Shown here in pieces: positions 10,758-21,580 of a DNA stretch of 64,000 bases. The stretch is from Galeruca laticollis (taxonomy: Eukaryota > Arthropoda > Insecta > Coleoptera > Chrysomelidae): NCBI GenBank assembly GCA_963921935.1, contig OY998184.1, positions 33,799,256 to 33,863,255 on the forward strand, read 5' to 3'. Numbering within the stretch: the stretch's first letter is position 1; each line of letters opens with the position of its first letter. The notes under the pieces were generated by a model. It was not told where the DNA came from. It saw only the letters and a program-made list of their open reading frames with translations, and did not search any database. Made by a program: the position numbers and the translations under genes.

Positions 10758-12560
10758 TTTGTTAGGGAGGAAAGTGCCACTTTTCCTCCCGCAGGATGTA
10801 GTTTACTACCCAACGCGAAGCGGGGGGCAGTAAACATCCAAGGGAGGAAAAGGCACTTTACTCCCATGTGATACATATGATTTTTCCTCCTACCCACCTT
10901 TTTTTGAAAATTTATTTACGACACAAATAGGTAACGAATATAATTAAGAACACAAGAATTATTTATCAAACAAATTTATCAATATATGGTATACAATTAA
11001 GTACATAGTAATGTTCAACTATATTTTAGAATTATTTATGTTAATATTGAATGTGCAGTTTTGAGCAGCACTTATATGAACACCATTGGAAGAAGATAGG
11101 GTTTGAACAGGAGCTTTAGTATTTGAAATATTTTCGCTTAGCACATTGTAATGGTGGTAACTTCTAGAAGTGCTTGGTTGATTTTGATCAAGTTCAGGTT
11201 CTACATTATTTCCCATAATTTGATCAGAATTTTTTTTTGTGTTTGATTGTTCTACAAAACCTTCTGCGATATTGGTTGATTTCCAACCGCCATGCTATTT
11301 TAGAGCTAAAATATCCCCACCAGCGTTTACTAACAGAGTTGCTGAAGTTCTTCTGAAACTGTGCCCTGTGTAATGTTCGGCTTTTGGCAGATTGAAATAT
11401 TCTGCAATTTTTTGTGGTATTTTGGATATACTATTTTTGCCAACCACTTGATTTATACATTCGCCTTCTTTAAAGCATACCTACAATCGTTTATGCTCAG
11501 TTTTAGGACGTAGACAGATATACTTTTTAACGATTTGAACAAAATTTGGGCCGCTACCTGTTGTAGTATTGATAACGAAAGTTCGTTGTTTATACGTTTT
11601 TGAAGTGTGGATATTTATGACTAAAAGATTGTCTTTCTCTTCAATATCATCCATAGTCATTTTAATAAGCTCATCACATCGACATGCTCCAGAAATTCCA
11701 ATAACAAGGACTACCTATGAATATTTTATATCAAAAATTAAATTATTAGCATGGGATTTCATTTCTTACCTTTATTAATAAAAGAACATCATCGGGGCTT
11801 CCATTAAGAATGTATTTATTTCTTCTCTTGTAAAAGTTTTAGCTTAATTTGGTTTGTATCCGGCATTTTGACGTTTTAGAAATGCAATCAACTTTGGATA
11901 TTTAATATCGACATTGTCCTTCATTTGTATCATTGTGCGTAACATTGAATATTTAGACCAAAGTGTTGAAGCTTTTAATGATTTTCCTTGTAGTGAAAAA
12001 TATGCCAGTAAAACATTCTCTGAATATTTATGTATCTTGTTGTCTTCAGCCCATTGCTTATATTGTGCATATTGCTTTTCATACCTGTCTTTAGATTTTT
12101 GTGGTAGTAAGGTTAATGACCCTATGTTGGCTTGCACCTTAATATTAGTTGGTGTATTTGGAAATTCAAAATCACTTGAATCGCTCTCCATTTTTCAAAA
12201 ATTTAACTAAGTTTAATGAATGTAGCGACTTTGCACCTCAAAAGTCAATCGCCGTGTTTACTGTCAGTGAGCCACAGCATACTATGCTTATCTTATTCTG
12301 AACTCAAAAAACGTATATCTAAGATTCCTGAAGTTGAAATTTGTATCGAAGAACTACGTTAAAGTAACATTAATGTTTGATTTTTACCAAAAAACAGGAT
12401 ATACAGGATGTTCTAGAAATAATGGAAACAATATGAATATAATGAATTCACAAGTTTCATCGTTTACAACTTACTTGAAATGAGGGGGAGGAAAAGTATG
12501 AGTTTCCTCCCTGATTTGAGGGAGGAAAGTGTGTACTTTCTATAGGGGTAGGAGGAAAAA
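10758..12560 (-). mobile_element. Crypton (tyrosine-recombinase transposon), degraded, with its empty site present in the window
   Basis: Block A and its paralogue at about 31,740 agree up to ATCCAATGGAAAACAA and again from TATTT(T/A)ACTTCTTAAAA. Block A alone has about 1.8 kb between these points; a third copy near 29,220 is also empty. The insert encodes a tyrosine recombinase on the minus strand and lacks long terminal inverted repeats, as Cryptons do. Its flanks carry GGAGGAAA-type motifs: a near-perfect hairpin GGGAGGAAAGTGCCAC / CACTTTTCCTCCC at 10,774-10,800, TTTTTCCTCCTACCC at about 10,880, and GGGGTAGGAGGAAAAA at the right end. Confidence 0.8.
11019..12191 (-). pseudogene. Crypton tyrosine recombinase, inactivated, with one recognisable intron
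   Basis: The N-terminal SAM-like domain is open (115 codons from 12,191) with RYEKQYAQYKQW, LLAYFSLQ and FLKRQNAGYKPN. After a stop the frame continues with KTFTREEIN. A short intron (donor GTAAG near 11,770, acceptor TTCATAG near 11,715) precedes GISGACRCDEL, which holds the first catalytic Arg. Further on, YTGHSFRRTSATLLV holds the His-x2-Arg box and HGGWKS the next conserved His. The nucleophilic Tyr is Phe (AEGFVEQS, where the family has a Tyr). Lesions: a stop after KPN, a one-base deletion before the intron, a stop before HGGW, a stop before the region preceding the His box, and the Tyr-to-Phe change. The last 65 codons (11,019-11,216) are an uncharacterised polar tail. It cannot be active. 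Confidence 0.85.
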
Positions 12561-12584
12561 TATTTAACTTCTTAAAAGTTTTCC

Positions 12585-14430
12585 ATATCGAGTCTACAAC
12601 TAAGATAGGACGGCTGGCTGTATCTGAAGAACCGATAATCGTTGATAGAGAAATTACTGAAAATTGGATTTAAATTAAAGTATTATGTATTATGGAATAT
12701 CAACAATACCTCTTTTGTTATCATCAATCAATTCTAAATTATTTTGAATAAAAAATCCTCAAATAATTGGTGTACGGAAGGACAAAATAAATGAATGACT
12801 ATAACCTGTTTATTTCAATAGAATTTGACAAAATTGGTTGAATTTTTTACCAAATGAATAACAAATCGGATAGTTTCAAATATCTTTACGGAGATATCCA
12901 ACAACTTCATCATTTCATTTCAAAAGGTTTAACAAGAAATTTAATTTCTATAGTGATAAAGTGAAACAGAATTTTAATTTTTCTAACGAGCACGAGATAC
13001 TTTTAACAAATTATATATCTGTATATGCTTTTTATGGGGTGTTCCATTTAGAATTGTCCATATGGTAACTGGAGGTACCTATACCTCCTTACCGATACCC
13101 AGAAAGTTTTATTATAAATATTATAAAACGATTTAATCCCGTTGTTTTGACACCTTCCAATATTTTTGTGCGTACTTGGCAAACCATTCACATATGCATT
13201 TAGTGGTAACATAATTTCCGCTATAACCAGAGGCGTCCAGTGGGATAGAATAAAAATAATAGTTTTTAATGTATATCATCTTAGAGTGAAAATTTGATAA
13301 ACATCAATATGAAAAGATCATTTGAGATGGAATCAACTAAAACTTATAAATTTCATAACCAAATTAGCAAAATAGTGTTGACTAGTACGAAATAAGGGAT
13401 AAAATAAAATTAGGTATTATAAACATTCCATTTAATCTCGAATAACTTGAAAACTTCGTACTGTATCGCATAGAGACAGGAGATTAATATTTACGTAGAA
13501 AGTAACGGAGTATCGAAAAAACATGCTGAAATCATTTTTACGATAGTGGCGTAGATTTTGAAAATTATATTTTACCACTAATTGAAGTATCCTAATATAT
13601 AAAAAGTGGAAGGTGTAAAAACAATGGACTACAATCATTTCAAATATTTATGATATAATACCCTAGATCTCAGTAAGAAGGAATATTTTACTGAAATATT
13701 CTCGCATCTTCATATTTTGTGTTTCTCCAGTTACTATATGGACAATTGTTAATGAACCACTATGTATAAATATGACTGTTGTACAAGTGAAAAATACCAT
13801 TTTTTACGATAACGTCAAAATTTTACTAAATTATGTTAAATCTGACGTTTTTACGTAGATGTGAGAGGTTCTGTGTTTGCTTGTATTTAACAATAACTAT
13901 GAGTATGTATCAAATAAATCATAATATATTGGGGGTAAGCTGTTTACTTAATAGTCGATAAATATTGAACAGTTTGTTCATAGCTATTATAGATGAGAAT
14001 ATTTTCTTGTTTCATACTTTTTTCATTAGTCGGGTTTTAGTTTTTGAATTTACTTTTTATTCCGTATGCGATTACATCCTCTAGCGGGTACTTTCAATAT
14101 ACTTTTTTAATTTTGAAATGTAGTCATGGGTTATCTGTTTACAGAATACAGCAGGCATCTTTTAAATTTGCACACCGACTAAAGTTGTGCATATTAATTA
14201 TAAGTAATTAATCTTGTGTACTGACAAGAGGTGTGAATATTAAAACAATCGTTAAAATTTAAAAATGGAAACTCAATTTACATAAAACATAAAATTGGTA
14301 GTTTTGACAAAATTTTGATACTGTATTATTTTCATAAATGATTTAAATTGTCTAATTTCATAAAAGACATTGTTTGTTGGCACTGGACAATGTCTCAGTA
14401 ACACGGAAACATCTGGTTCTGAATATTTAC
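12585..14430. other. Block A non-coding repeat sequence
   Basis: This segment recurs at about 31,790-34,140 in the same orientation and at about 26,640-29,220 inverted. Open frames in it are not conserved between copies. I see no gene. A CAGGGTGGTTCATTAAC-type motif, frequent in insect repeats, is visible in the inverted copy at 28,006. Confidence 0.6.
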
Positions 14431-14439
14431 CACCCGAGG

Positions 14440-15305
14440 AAAGTTTTTTTCCAATAATTCAAACAGAGGTAACAATCTTTTTGACTCATCAGAGCGTATC
14501 ACGATCCCACAAAATAAGGTGCCGTTGACAAGCTATGCCGTTTTACAAAACTCTTCCTTGGATTTCCACTACAATTCCAAAAATGAAATCGTAACACGTG
14601 ATTTAACACTGGAAGATTCTACGTCTTAAAAAAATAATGATTCACATTTAGAACAGATGTCGTTTTCATTTGAACTTGATACAGTATGCTCTTTCATATC
14701 CGAATATAATTCATCACTTAAACAAGTAAAACATATAGCACAGGATAGATCAACAGAAAAAACCAAACCTCTTGGTTCTGATGTTCAAGAATTGCCTAGA
14801 ATATCTAAGAAAAAGCGACGATCACTTGATTCCCCATATTGTTTACAAGATGTTCAGAATTTTGGAAGACATTTGATGCGTCATCATTCCGATGAATTTG
14901 ATGTTGTTTACACAAGGGTTCAAAACAACGAACGAAAACACGCTTTGGAGCAACTTCGGCGTCATTAAGATTTTGTAACGATATAATTCCGATTAGCGAA
15001 AACAAGAAAAGCAATCTGAACCGTAGTATTTCTTGTAAATTTTGCAAAGGATATTACGTCAATAAGTCTTTAAGGCGGCACGTAAAAAAATGTCCTTCGA
15101 ATCCTGATCTCAAAAAACCTTTAAGATTACAAAGCAAATAAGGTGAAACGGTTATGCCTAAGTGATCCTCTAAGACTGAGCGGAGTACTAAAAACGCTGA
15201 CAGGTGATGTAATTCTCTTATTGCTAAAATAGACCTAACCATCTGTACGATACAAGCCGTTAAAGTTGTAATGTAGCGGTTTATCGAAAGTACTATTTCG
15301 TTTTG
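14440..15305 (+). pseudogene. Zinc-finger ORF of the repeat family, copy in block A
   Basis: The open stretch begins around FFSNNSNR and continues with ITIPQNKVPLTSYAVLQNS, EQMSFSFELDTVCSFISEY, then SPYCLQDVQNFGRHLMRHH (finger-like) and, after a stop, ISCKFCKGYYVNKSLRRHV followed by KKC, a C-x2-C-x10-H-x4-C finger. A potential donor (gtaagc) follows at 15,306. Insect and fish genomes hold large families of uncharacterised transposon proteins with paired fingers of this kind ahead of a recombinase-like domain; here only the N-terminal part exists. Stops near 14,629 and after RRH at 14,966 break it. The same ORF is present in both arms of the giant inverted repeat, with different lesions. Function unknown; DNA binding is a reasonable inference. 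Confidence 0.55.
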
Positions 15306-16900
15306 GTAAGCCTTTTTATTATTAATATTTTGCAGGGCTGTTAATCCTTACCCATTCGGCATTAGTTTTAGACTGATTTTCGACCCAAAAATATAGATAG
15401 TTATAGGGTTAGTGAAAAAATATTTGAAATGAAATTCTTAGTTGTTCTTATTTTTTGCTATTTTCTGCAATACTATTTCATACAGTGTGAGACAAAAAAT
15501 AAAGGATGGTAAATATTCCGAAATTGCAATTTTATTATAAATGATCCTATATTTAAAAATTTCGTCGGTATATTTCTGCATTTTTGTGTTATTACTGTTA
15601 GTTTTGGTACTTGATAAATTCTTCAGTTTTTGAGATATACATTTTTAAAGCTAGTGCCAATTAGGATATTATTTGAGTCAAAAATTACCGTGTAATACAA
15701 AATAGATAATATACTTAATTTCTTGTATATTATACAACTGTATATATAAATAAAAAGAGGCATATAGTTAAGGGAAATTTTTAAAATAACATGCTTAACA
15801 CGTACAGTGGCTTTTTAATTTTTTTATACTATATAAGTGATATTCAATAGCTATGTGTAAAGCAATTTTGCGGGGTTTTTCATTTACGATTTTAGCCACC
15901 AATTCTTAAATGTTTTAGTTTTTGACACAGGAGCTATTGAGAACTTATTTATTTCACTGTTGATCACTCGTACAAAGAAAACAATTTGAAAAAGCGTTTA
16001 AACAATTAAATAATGGATTTGAACCACTAAATATCACTTCAGAAAAAAAATCCTCTGTTACGTGTTGAGCATGTTAATTTAAAAATACTCATTAATTACT
16101 TACCTAGTCGATATATTTAGGAACACTCTGTATAAATAAGCACACTTTTATATTATTGTGCGATCTACAATAACTGCATCTAAAATATATTTTCTATATT
16201 GTATTACACGGGGAATTATCATAACAGAATATTAATTGTTCATGACTTTAAAAATGTATATTTCAAAAACTGATAATAGGAAAATCTTAAGAATGCAACA
16301 CTTTCGTTGAGTACTAAAACTAGTATCAAAAACTTACAGACATTAACCAATATTAAGCTGAGCCTATCAGCAATTTAAGTAACTGGATCGAGTACAAATA
16401 CATATCAAGTTTTCAAAGAAAGATACCAGTCGCCACTTTTCATAAAAATTGCAGGGTCCTGATTCGGATCAACTATTAATACAAAATAAATTAGGTGTGC
16501 ATAAAATGGTAGGGAGAAGGTAGCATATTCTTGTAAATGCATCAGTCAAAAATGTAAATGTATATTTCCATAAAAATATATAATTTAAGCTCGACTATTG
16601 AGCTTATTTTTGTCAACAGGTTTTTATATGATATGCAAATATGCTAATTTATAGTTATTATTACGTATTCACTCTTTCATGTTATAAACAATCTCAGTTT
16701 CTTTAATATAAGTCAATTGTTTGTAATTTATAATGTTTATTTCTCATAGTTGTTGTTTCAAATTAACAATTTCAGTATCAGATAAAAATTTCTTACGAAG
16801 AAAGCCGATTGCAATCGTTTTATACAATGTCAATACCGAATTGGCAATTATTCTTTTGATTGTATGTATTAACTGGCCGATAGTATATGTGGCAACGCCG
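15306..16900. other. Block A non-coding tail
   Basis: Shared with both other family copies. No conserved open frame. It leads into the subterminal GGAGCCY motif cluster. Confidence 0.5.
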
Positions 16901-17062
16901 CAAGGAGTCCATATTACCTGAAATGTATCATATACGGAGCCTACCTTGCTTTTGAAATATGGAAATATACGCCAACGGAGCCTACTGTAACCGCTACATA
17001 TAACGGATCCCACTACGACGTCAACTTATATAGTGGTATACATGAAATATACGCTAGGAGCC

Positions 17063-17065
<3 letters not shown>

Positions 17066-17098
<33 letters not shown>
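17066..17098. repeat. (TA)n between two inverted family copies
   Basis: TA run separating block A from the left arm of the giant inverted repeat. Sequence left of it (CATGAAATATACGCTAGGAG) reappears inverted at about 17,145-17,170, so the run sits close to the centre of a second palindrome. Block A lacks the outermost ~42 bp of the family end. Confidence 0.9.
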
Positions 17099-17099
<1 letters not shown>

Positions 17100-18652
17100 T
17101 GTTGCAGGCTATTGTGAACTCCGTTATACCTGTAGTCTAGTTTGGGCTCCTAGCGTATATTTCATGTATACCACTATATAAGTTGACGTCGTATTGGGAT
17201 CCGTTATATGTAGCGGTTACAGTAGGCTCCGTTGGCGTATATTTCCATATTTCAAAAGCAAGGTAGGCTCCGTATATGATACATTTCAGGTAATATGGAC
17301 TCCTTGCGGCGTTGCCACATATACTATCGGCCAGTTAATACATACAATCAAAAGTATAATTGCCAGTTAGGTATTGACATTCTATAAAACGATTGCAATC
17401 GGCTTTCTTCGTAAGAAATTTTAATCTGAGACTGCAATTGTTAATTTGAAACAACTATGAGAAATTAAAATTATAAATTAAACACAATTAACTTATATTA
17501 AAAAGACTGAGATTGTTTATAACATGAGAGAGTGAAAAAGTTATGATACCTATAAATTATAATATTTGCATATCATATAAAAACCTGTTGACGAAAATAA
17601 GCTCAATAGTCTAGCTTATATTATATATTTTTATGGAAATATACATTCACATTATTGATTCATGCATTTACAAGAATATGCTACCTTCTCCTTCCCATTA
17701 TATGCACACCTAATTCTTTTTGTATTAATAGTTGATCCGAATAAGGACCCTGCACTTTTTATGGAAAGTGGCGACTGGTATCTTTCTTTGAAAACTTGAT
17801 ATGCATTTGTACTCGATCTAGTTACTTAAATTGCTGATAGGCTCAGCTTAATTCTAAGACTGGTGGTTAATATCTGTAAGTTTTTTTTATTAGTTTTAGT
17901 ACTCAATGAAAGTGTTGAATTCTCAAGATTTGCCTATGATCAGTTTTTAAAATATACATTTTTAAAGTCATGAACAATTAAGATTTTATTATCATAATTC
18001 CCCGTGTAATACAACATAGAAAATATATTTTATATGCAGTTATTGTAGATTACACAATAATATGAAATTATACTTATTTATACAGAGTGTTCTTAAATAT
18101 ATTATATAAGTAATTAATGGATGTTTTTAAATTAACATGCTCAACGCATAACAAAGGTATTTTTTTAAGTGATATTCAGTTATTCAAATCCATTATTAAA
18201 TTAATTAACCGCCTTTCAAAATTGTTTTCTTTGTACGAGTGATCAACTGTGAAATAAATAAGTTCTCAATAGCTCCTGAGTCAAAAACTAAAATATTTAA
18301 GAATTGTGGCTAAAATCGTAAATGAAAAACCCCGCAGAATTGCTTTACACATAGCCATGGAATATCACTTATATAGTATAAAAAAAAATTAAAAAGCCAC
18401 TGTATGTATTTAGCATTTTATTTTAAAAATATCCATTAAATACCTGCCTCTTTTTATTTATATATACAGTTGTGTAATATACAAGAAGTTAAGTATATTA
18501 TCTATTTTGTATTACACGGTAATTATTGACGTGAATAAAATCTTGATTTGCACTAACTTTAAAAATGTATATCTCAAAAATAGAAGAATTCAACAAGTAA
18601 CAATACTAACAGTAATAACACAAAAATGCAGAAATATACCGACGAAATTTCT

Positions 18653-19392
18653 GAATAACCAAGTCATTTTTTGATCATTACGGACTCTCTAAGCTCTGTT
18701 GAGAGCATTCACCAAATGTACTCCTCGAATCCATTAGTACAAATTATCAGAAGAGAGCTGTTCAATCTTCAAGAAGCTCATAATGATATTCGTTTTTTAT
18801 GGGTTTCGTCACACATAGGAATAATCGGAAACGAAAAGGCAGATCTCGAGGCCAAAAATGCAACTCAAGATCCAAATTGCACTTTACTTTCAAGAACTAC
18901 AGTGACAGACTGTAAAAACTTTTTTAAACAGTTAGTCATCAGTCACTGACAAAACTGCTGGTCTAGATCTCAATCAATATCGAGGATAGTGAAAAAAAGT
19001 GTAGCTGCCTGGAAATTCCTTCCAGCCAAAAGAAGAGATCAAATAATATTAACTCGACTTAGAATTGGACACACTCGTTTCTCCCACGGCCACCTAATGA
19101 CTCATTCTGCGGCACCCATATGTGAAACATGTCAGGTTCCAGTGTCCGTAGTGCATGTGTTAGTGGGGTGTACCCGTTTTGCTTATCATAGATCGCGGTA
19201 TAATTTACCAAATAATATCACAGACATTATCGGAGAAAACTGTGACGTTGAAAAATTGTTATTTTTCCTGAAAGCGGTTAACTTACTGTATAAAGTTTGA
19301 AAATCCTATTATGTACATGACTTAAATGTTAATTTATTGTTGGGCGCTAATAACCCTAGAGGTTGATGCGCAATAAATTTCAAAATAAAAAA
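18653..19392 (+). mobile_element. 5'-truncated LINE (non-LTR retrotransposon) tail with 8-bp target duplication
   Basis: The insertion interrupts the left arm; the right arm near 35,150 shows the empty site. AAATTTCT occurs on both sides (18,645-18,652 and 19,393-19,400). The 3' end has a polyadenylation-like AATAAA and an A-rich tail. It contains only the end of the second ORF, as expected of 5' truncation during target-primed reverse transcription. Confidence 0.85.
18671..19300 (+). pseudogene. LINE ORF2 C-terminus: RNase H domain and terminal region
   Basis: One frame runs from 18,671 to 19,300 with a single premature TGA at 18,947-18,949. The first part is an RNase H domain: IITDSLSSVESIHQ carries a catalytic Asp, and FLWVSSHIGIIGNEKAD carries the conserved His and Asp block. 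After the stop, LTRLRIGHTRFSHGHLM and ICETCQVPVSVVHVLVGC match the Cys/His-bearing region that ends jockey- and I-type LINE proteins. The reverse transcriptase and endonuclease are absent. It is a dead fragment. Confidence 0.85.
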
Positions 19393-19650
19393 AAATTTCT
19401 AAGTATAGGATCATTTATAAGATAATCGCAATTTCAGAATATTTACCGTCCTCTATTTTTTGTCTCACACTGTATGAAATAGTTTTGCAGAAAATAGCAA
19501 AAAATAAGAGCTAGTAAGAATTTCATTTCAAATATTTTTTCACTAACCCTATAACTATCCATATTTTTGGGTCAAAAATCAGTCTAAAACTAATTCCGCA
19601 TGGGTAAGGATTAACAGCCCTGCAAATATTAATAATAAAAAGGCTTGCCA

Positions 19651-20350
19651 AAACGAAATAGTACCTTCGATAAACCGCTACTTTCCAATATAACGGCTTG
19701 TATCGTACATATTGTTAGGTCTATTTTAGCAATAAGAGAAATATCTGGCAGCGTGTTTAGAACTCCGCTCAGTCTTAGGCATAAAGGACCAGCCATAACG
19801 GTTTCACCTTCGATTTGTGATCTTAAAGGTTTTTTGGGATCAGGATTCGAAGGGCATTTTTTTACGTGCCGCCTTGAAGACTTTTTGGGATAATACCCTT
19901 TGTAAAATTTACATTTTCGTTAATCGGAATTATATCGTTACAAAATCTCCATGGCGTCGAATTTGATCCAAAGCATGTTTTCATAGTTTTGAACCCTTGT
20001 CTAAGAATAAAAAACTTTGAACATCAAATAAATCAGAACCAAGAGGTTTGTTTTTTTCTGTTGAACTATCCAGTGCTGTATGTTTTACTTTTTAAGTGAT
20101 GAATTATTTTCGGATATGAAAGAACATACTGGATTAAGTTCAAATGAAAACGACATCTGTTCTATATGTGAATCGTTATTTTTCTCAAACGTAGAATCTC
20201 CCAGTGTTAAATCACGTGTTACGACTTCATTTTTGGAATTGTAGTGGGAATCCAAGGAAATGTTTTGTAAAACGGCAAAGCTTGTCAACGGCACCTTATT
20301 TTGTGAGATCGTGATGAGTCAAAAAGATTGTTTTCTCTGTTTGAATTATT
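19651..20350 (-). pseudogene. Zinc-finger ORF of the repeat family, left-arm copy
   Basis: This is the inverted counterpart of the ORF in block A. Minus-strand segments show IPQNKVPLTSFAVLQNISLD (disrupted) and EQMSFSFELNPVCSFISEN, and a finger region near 19,830-19,880 equivalent to RRHVKKC. The middle part, including the first finger, is deleted. The donor equivalent reads GGCAAG instead of GGTAAG. It is broken by stops and deletions. Confidence 0.5.
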
Positions 20351-20713
20351 AGAAAAAAACTTTCCTCAGTTGGTTAATATTCAGAACCAGATGTTTCTGT
20401 GTTACTGAGATATTGTCCAGTGCTAACAAACAATGTCTTTTATGAAATTAGACAATTTAAATCATTTATGAAAATAATACAGTATCAAATTTTTGTCAAA
20501 ACTACCAATTTTATGTTTTATGTCAATTGAGTTTCCATTTTTGAATTTTATGAATTTTAACGATTGTTTTAATATTCACACTTCTTGTCAGTACACATAA
20601 TTAATCTGCACAACTTTAGTCGGTGTGCAAATTTAATAGATGCCTGCTGTATTCTGTAAACAGATAACCCATGACTCTACATTTCAAAATTAAGAAAGTA
20701 TATTGAAAGTAAC

Positions 20714-20718
20714 CGCTA
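20714..20718 (+). repeat. Target-site duplication of the errantivirus (left)
   Basis: CGCTA here and again at 26,639-26,643. The uninterrupted site GTAACCGCTAGAG is readable in inverse orientation in the right arm near 34,050-34,065. Confidence 0.85.
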
Positions 20719-20947
20719 ATTTACTAATGAGTACTTCGAAGTCCGTTTTTAAAAACAAACATTTAATACTTTTACAAAAATTACAAGAATTAACTAAAAA
20801 TTATAAAAACGATTAAAAATAATGGATAAAGAATAAAACAAGAATGAATGAATGTCAGTTAGAGTCCTTTATTTATATATGATGAAACTGCAAGGCCCGC
20901 AACTTCAACCGGCCTCCCGCCGCGTCCACAGGAAGGCTGAGATAATT
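20719..20947 (-). repeat. 3' LTR of the errantivirus
   Basis: 229 bp, matching 26,410-26,638. On the minus strand it starts AATTATCTCAG and ends TTAGTAAAT. It is preceded, in element sense, by the purine tract GGCGGGAGG at about 20,948-20,957. Confidence 0.9.
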
Positions 20948-20967
20948 CCTCCCGCCGAAGTTTCAAC

Positions 20968-21580
20968 TCACGAGGGAAGAGGGAGTTGAATGGATGGTGA
21001 TGTAACAACTGGAGCTTGGGACGCTGTCTTCTTCCTGGGGTTGAATTTCTTGAGGATGTATGCTACGATTGTTCCTGCTATACCGATGTAAATTACTATC
21101 GTCCACACACTGGGTGTATGAGATATTCCGGTTGTCCATTTCAAGGGGAAGTTTTCTGTCAGCTGGTACAAGTTATCTGAAAGCTGGTCCAACTTGATAT
21201 CTTCTAAGGGCACCCCTGGTTTTAGAGTTGGCAGTGTGTCGTTCGTGATCTGGATATCGGGAAGAAGTATTGGTTGGCTATCGGCTATTGATTTTTCATT
21301 GGCTAGCATTTGTGCAGTTGATTTAATCTGGCATCCTACAGGGATTTCGATTAAAAAGGTTCCCTTCAACTTTTTGGCTTCTTGTTGTTGTTTGCAAGTG
21401 ACTTTCAAGGTCTCTTCATTTGGAAATACACCTAGCCAATTATTGGTGCTTCCCAGTCGGTTAAATTTTGACTTTGTTAAAGTTAAACTAATTTGTTTAC
21501 ATTGTGAGGTATTTTTCATGTCGAAAGCAAGAAGTTCACAAGGTGTGTCACTGTTAATTTCTTCTATTTCTTGTTTAGTG
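20968..21580 (-). pseudogene. env: Errantivirus env, C-terminal remnant with membrane anchor
   Basis: The open frame keeps the C-terminal part of an insect retroviral envelope glycoprotein. It has a hydrophobic membrane-spanning segment (VWTIVIYIGIAGTIVAYIL, about residues 139-157 of the 183 after the internal Met), a short basic cytoplasmic tail (KKFNPRKK) and a Pro-rich end. The frame continues upstream of the first Met (TKQEIEEINSD) to the deletion joint near 21,585. The signal peptide, the receptor-facing part and the fusion region are gone, so no functional envelope can be made. Complete errantivirus envelopes are several hundred residues long. Confidence 0.75.

Larger units (their letters stand above)
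8593..17065. mobile_element. Block A: (TA)n-bounded repeat-family member with subterminal GGGCTCC/GGAGCCY motifs
   Basis: Both ends sit at (TA)n runs and carry the same short motif in opposite orientation: GGGCTCC at 8608 and 8658 on the left; GGAGTCC, GGAGCCT (twice), GGATCCC and GGAGCCC from 16904 to 17063 on the right. The stretch from about 9990 to 17065 matches the right arm of the following inverted repeat (about 31,020-36,640) in the same orientation with scattered differences. The left 1.4 kb has no match there. The part carries a zinc-finger ORF remnant at 14,440-15,305 and is interrupted by the Crypton at 10,758-12,560. The interpretation as one element is inferred from ends and motifs; no transposase is visible. 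From about 8700 to 9990 I recognise no gene. Confidence 0.55.

Noticed and set aside
16733..17013. Open frames on both strands (62 and 89 codons)
   Set aside because: They lie in the subterminal repeat zone of block A, are not conserved as frames in the other copies and show no domain.
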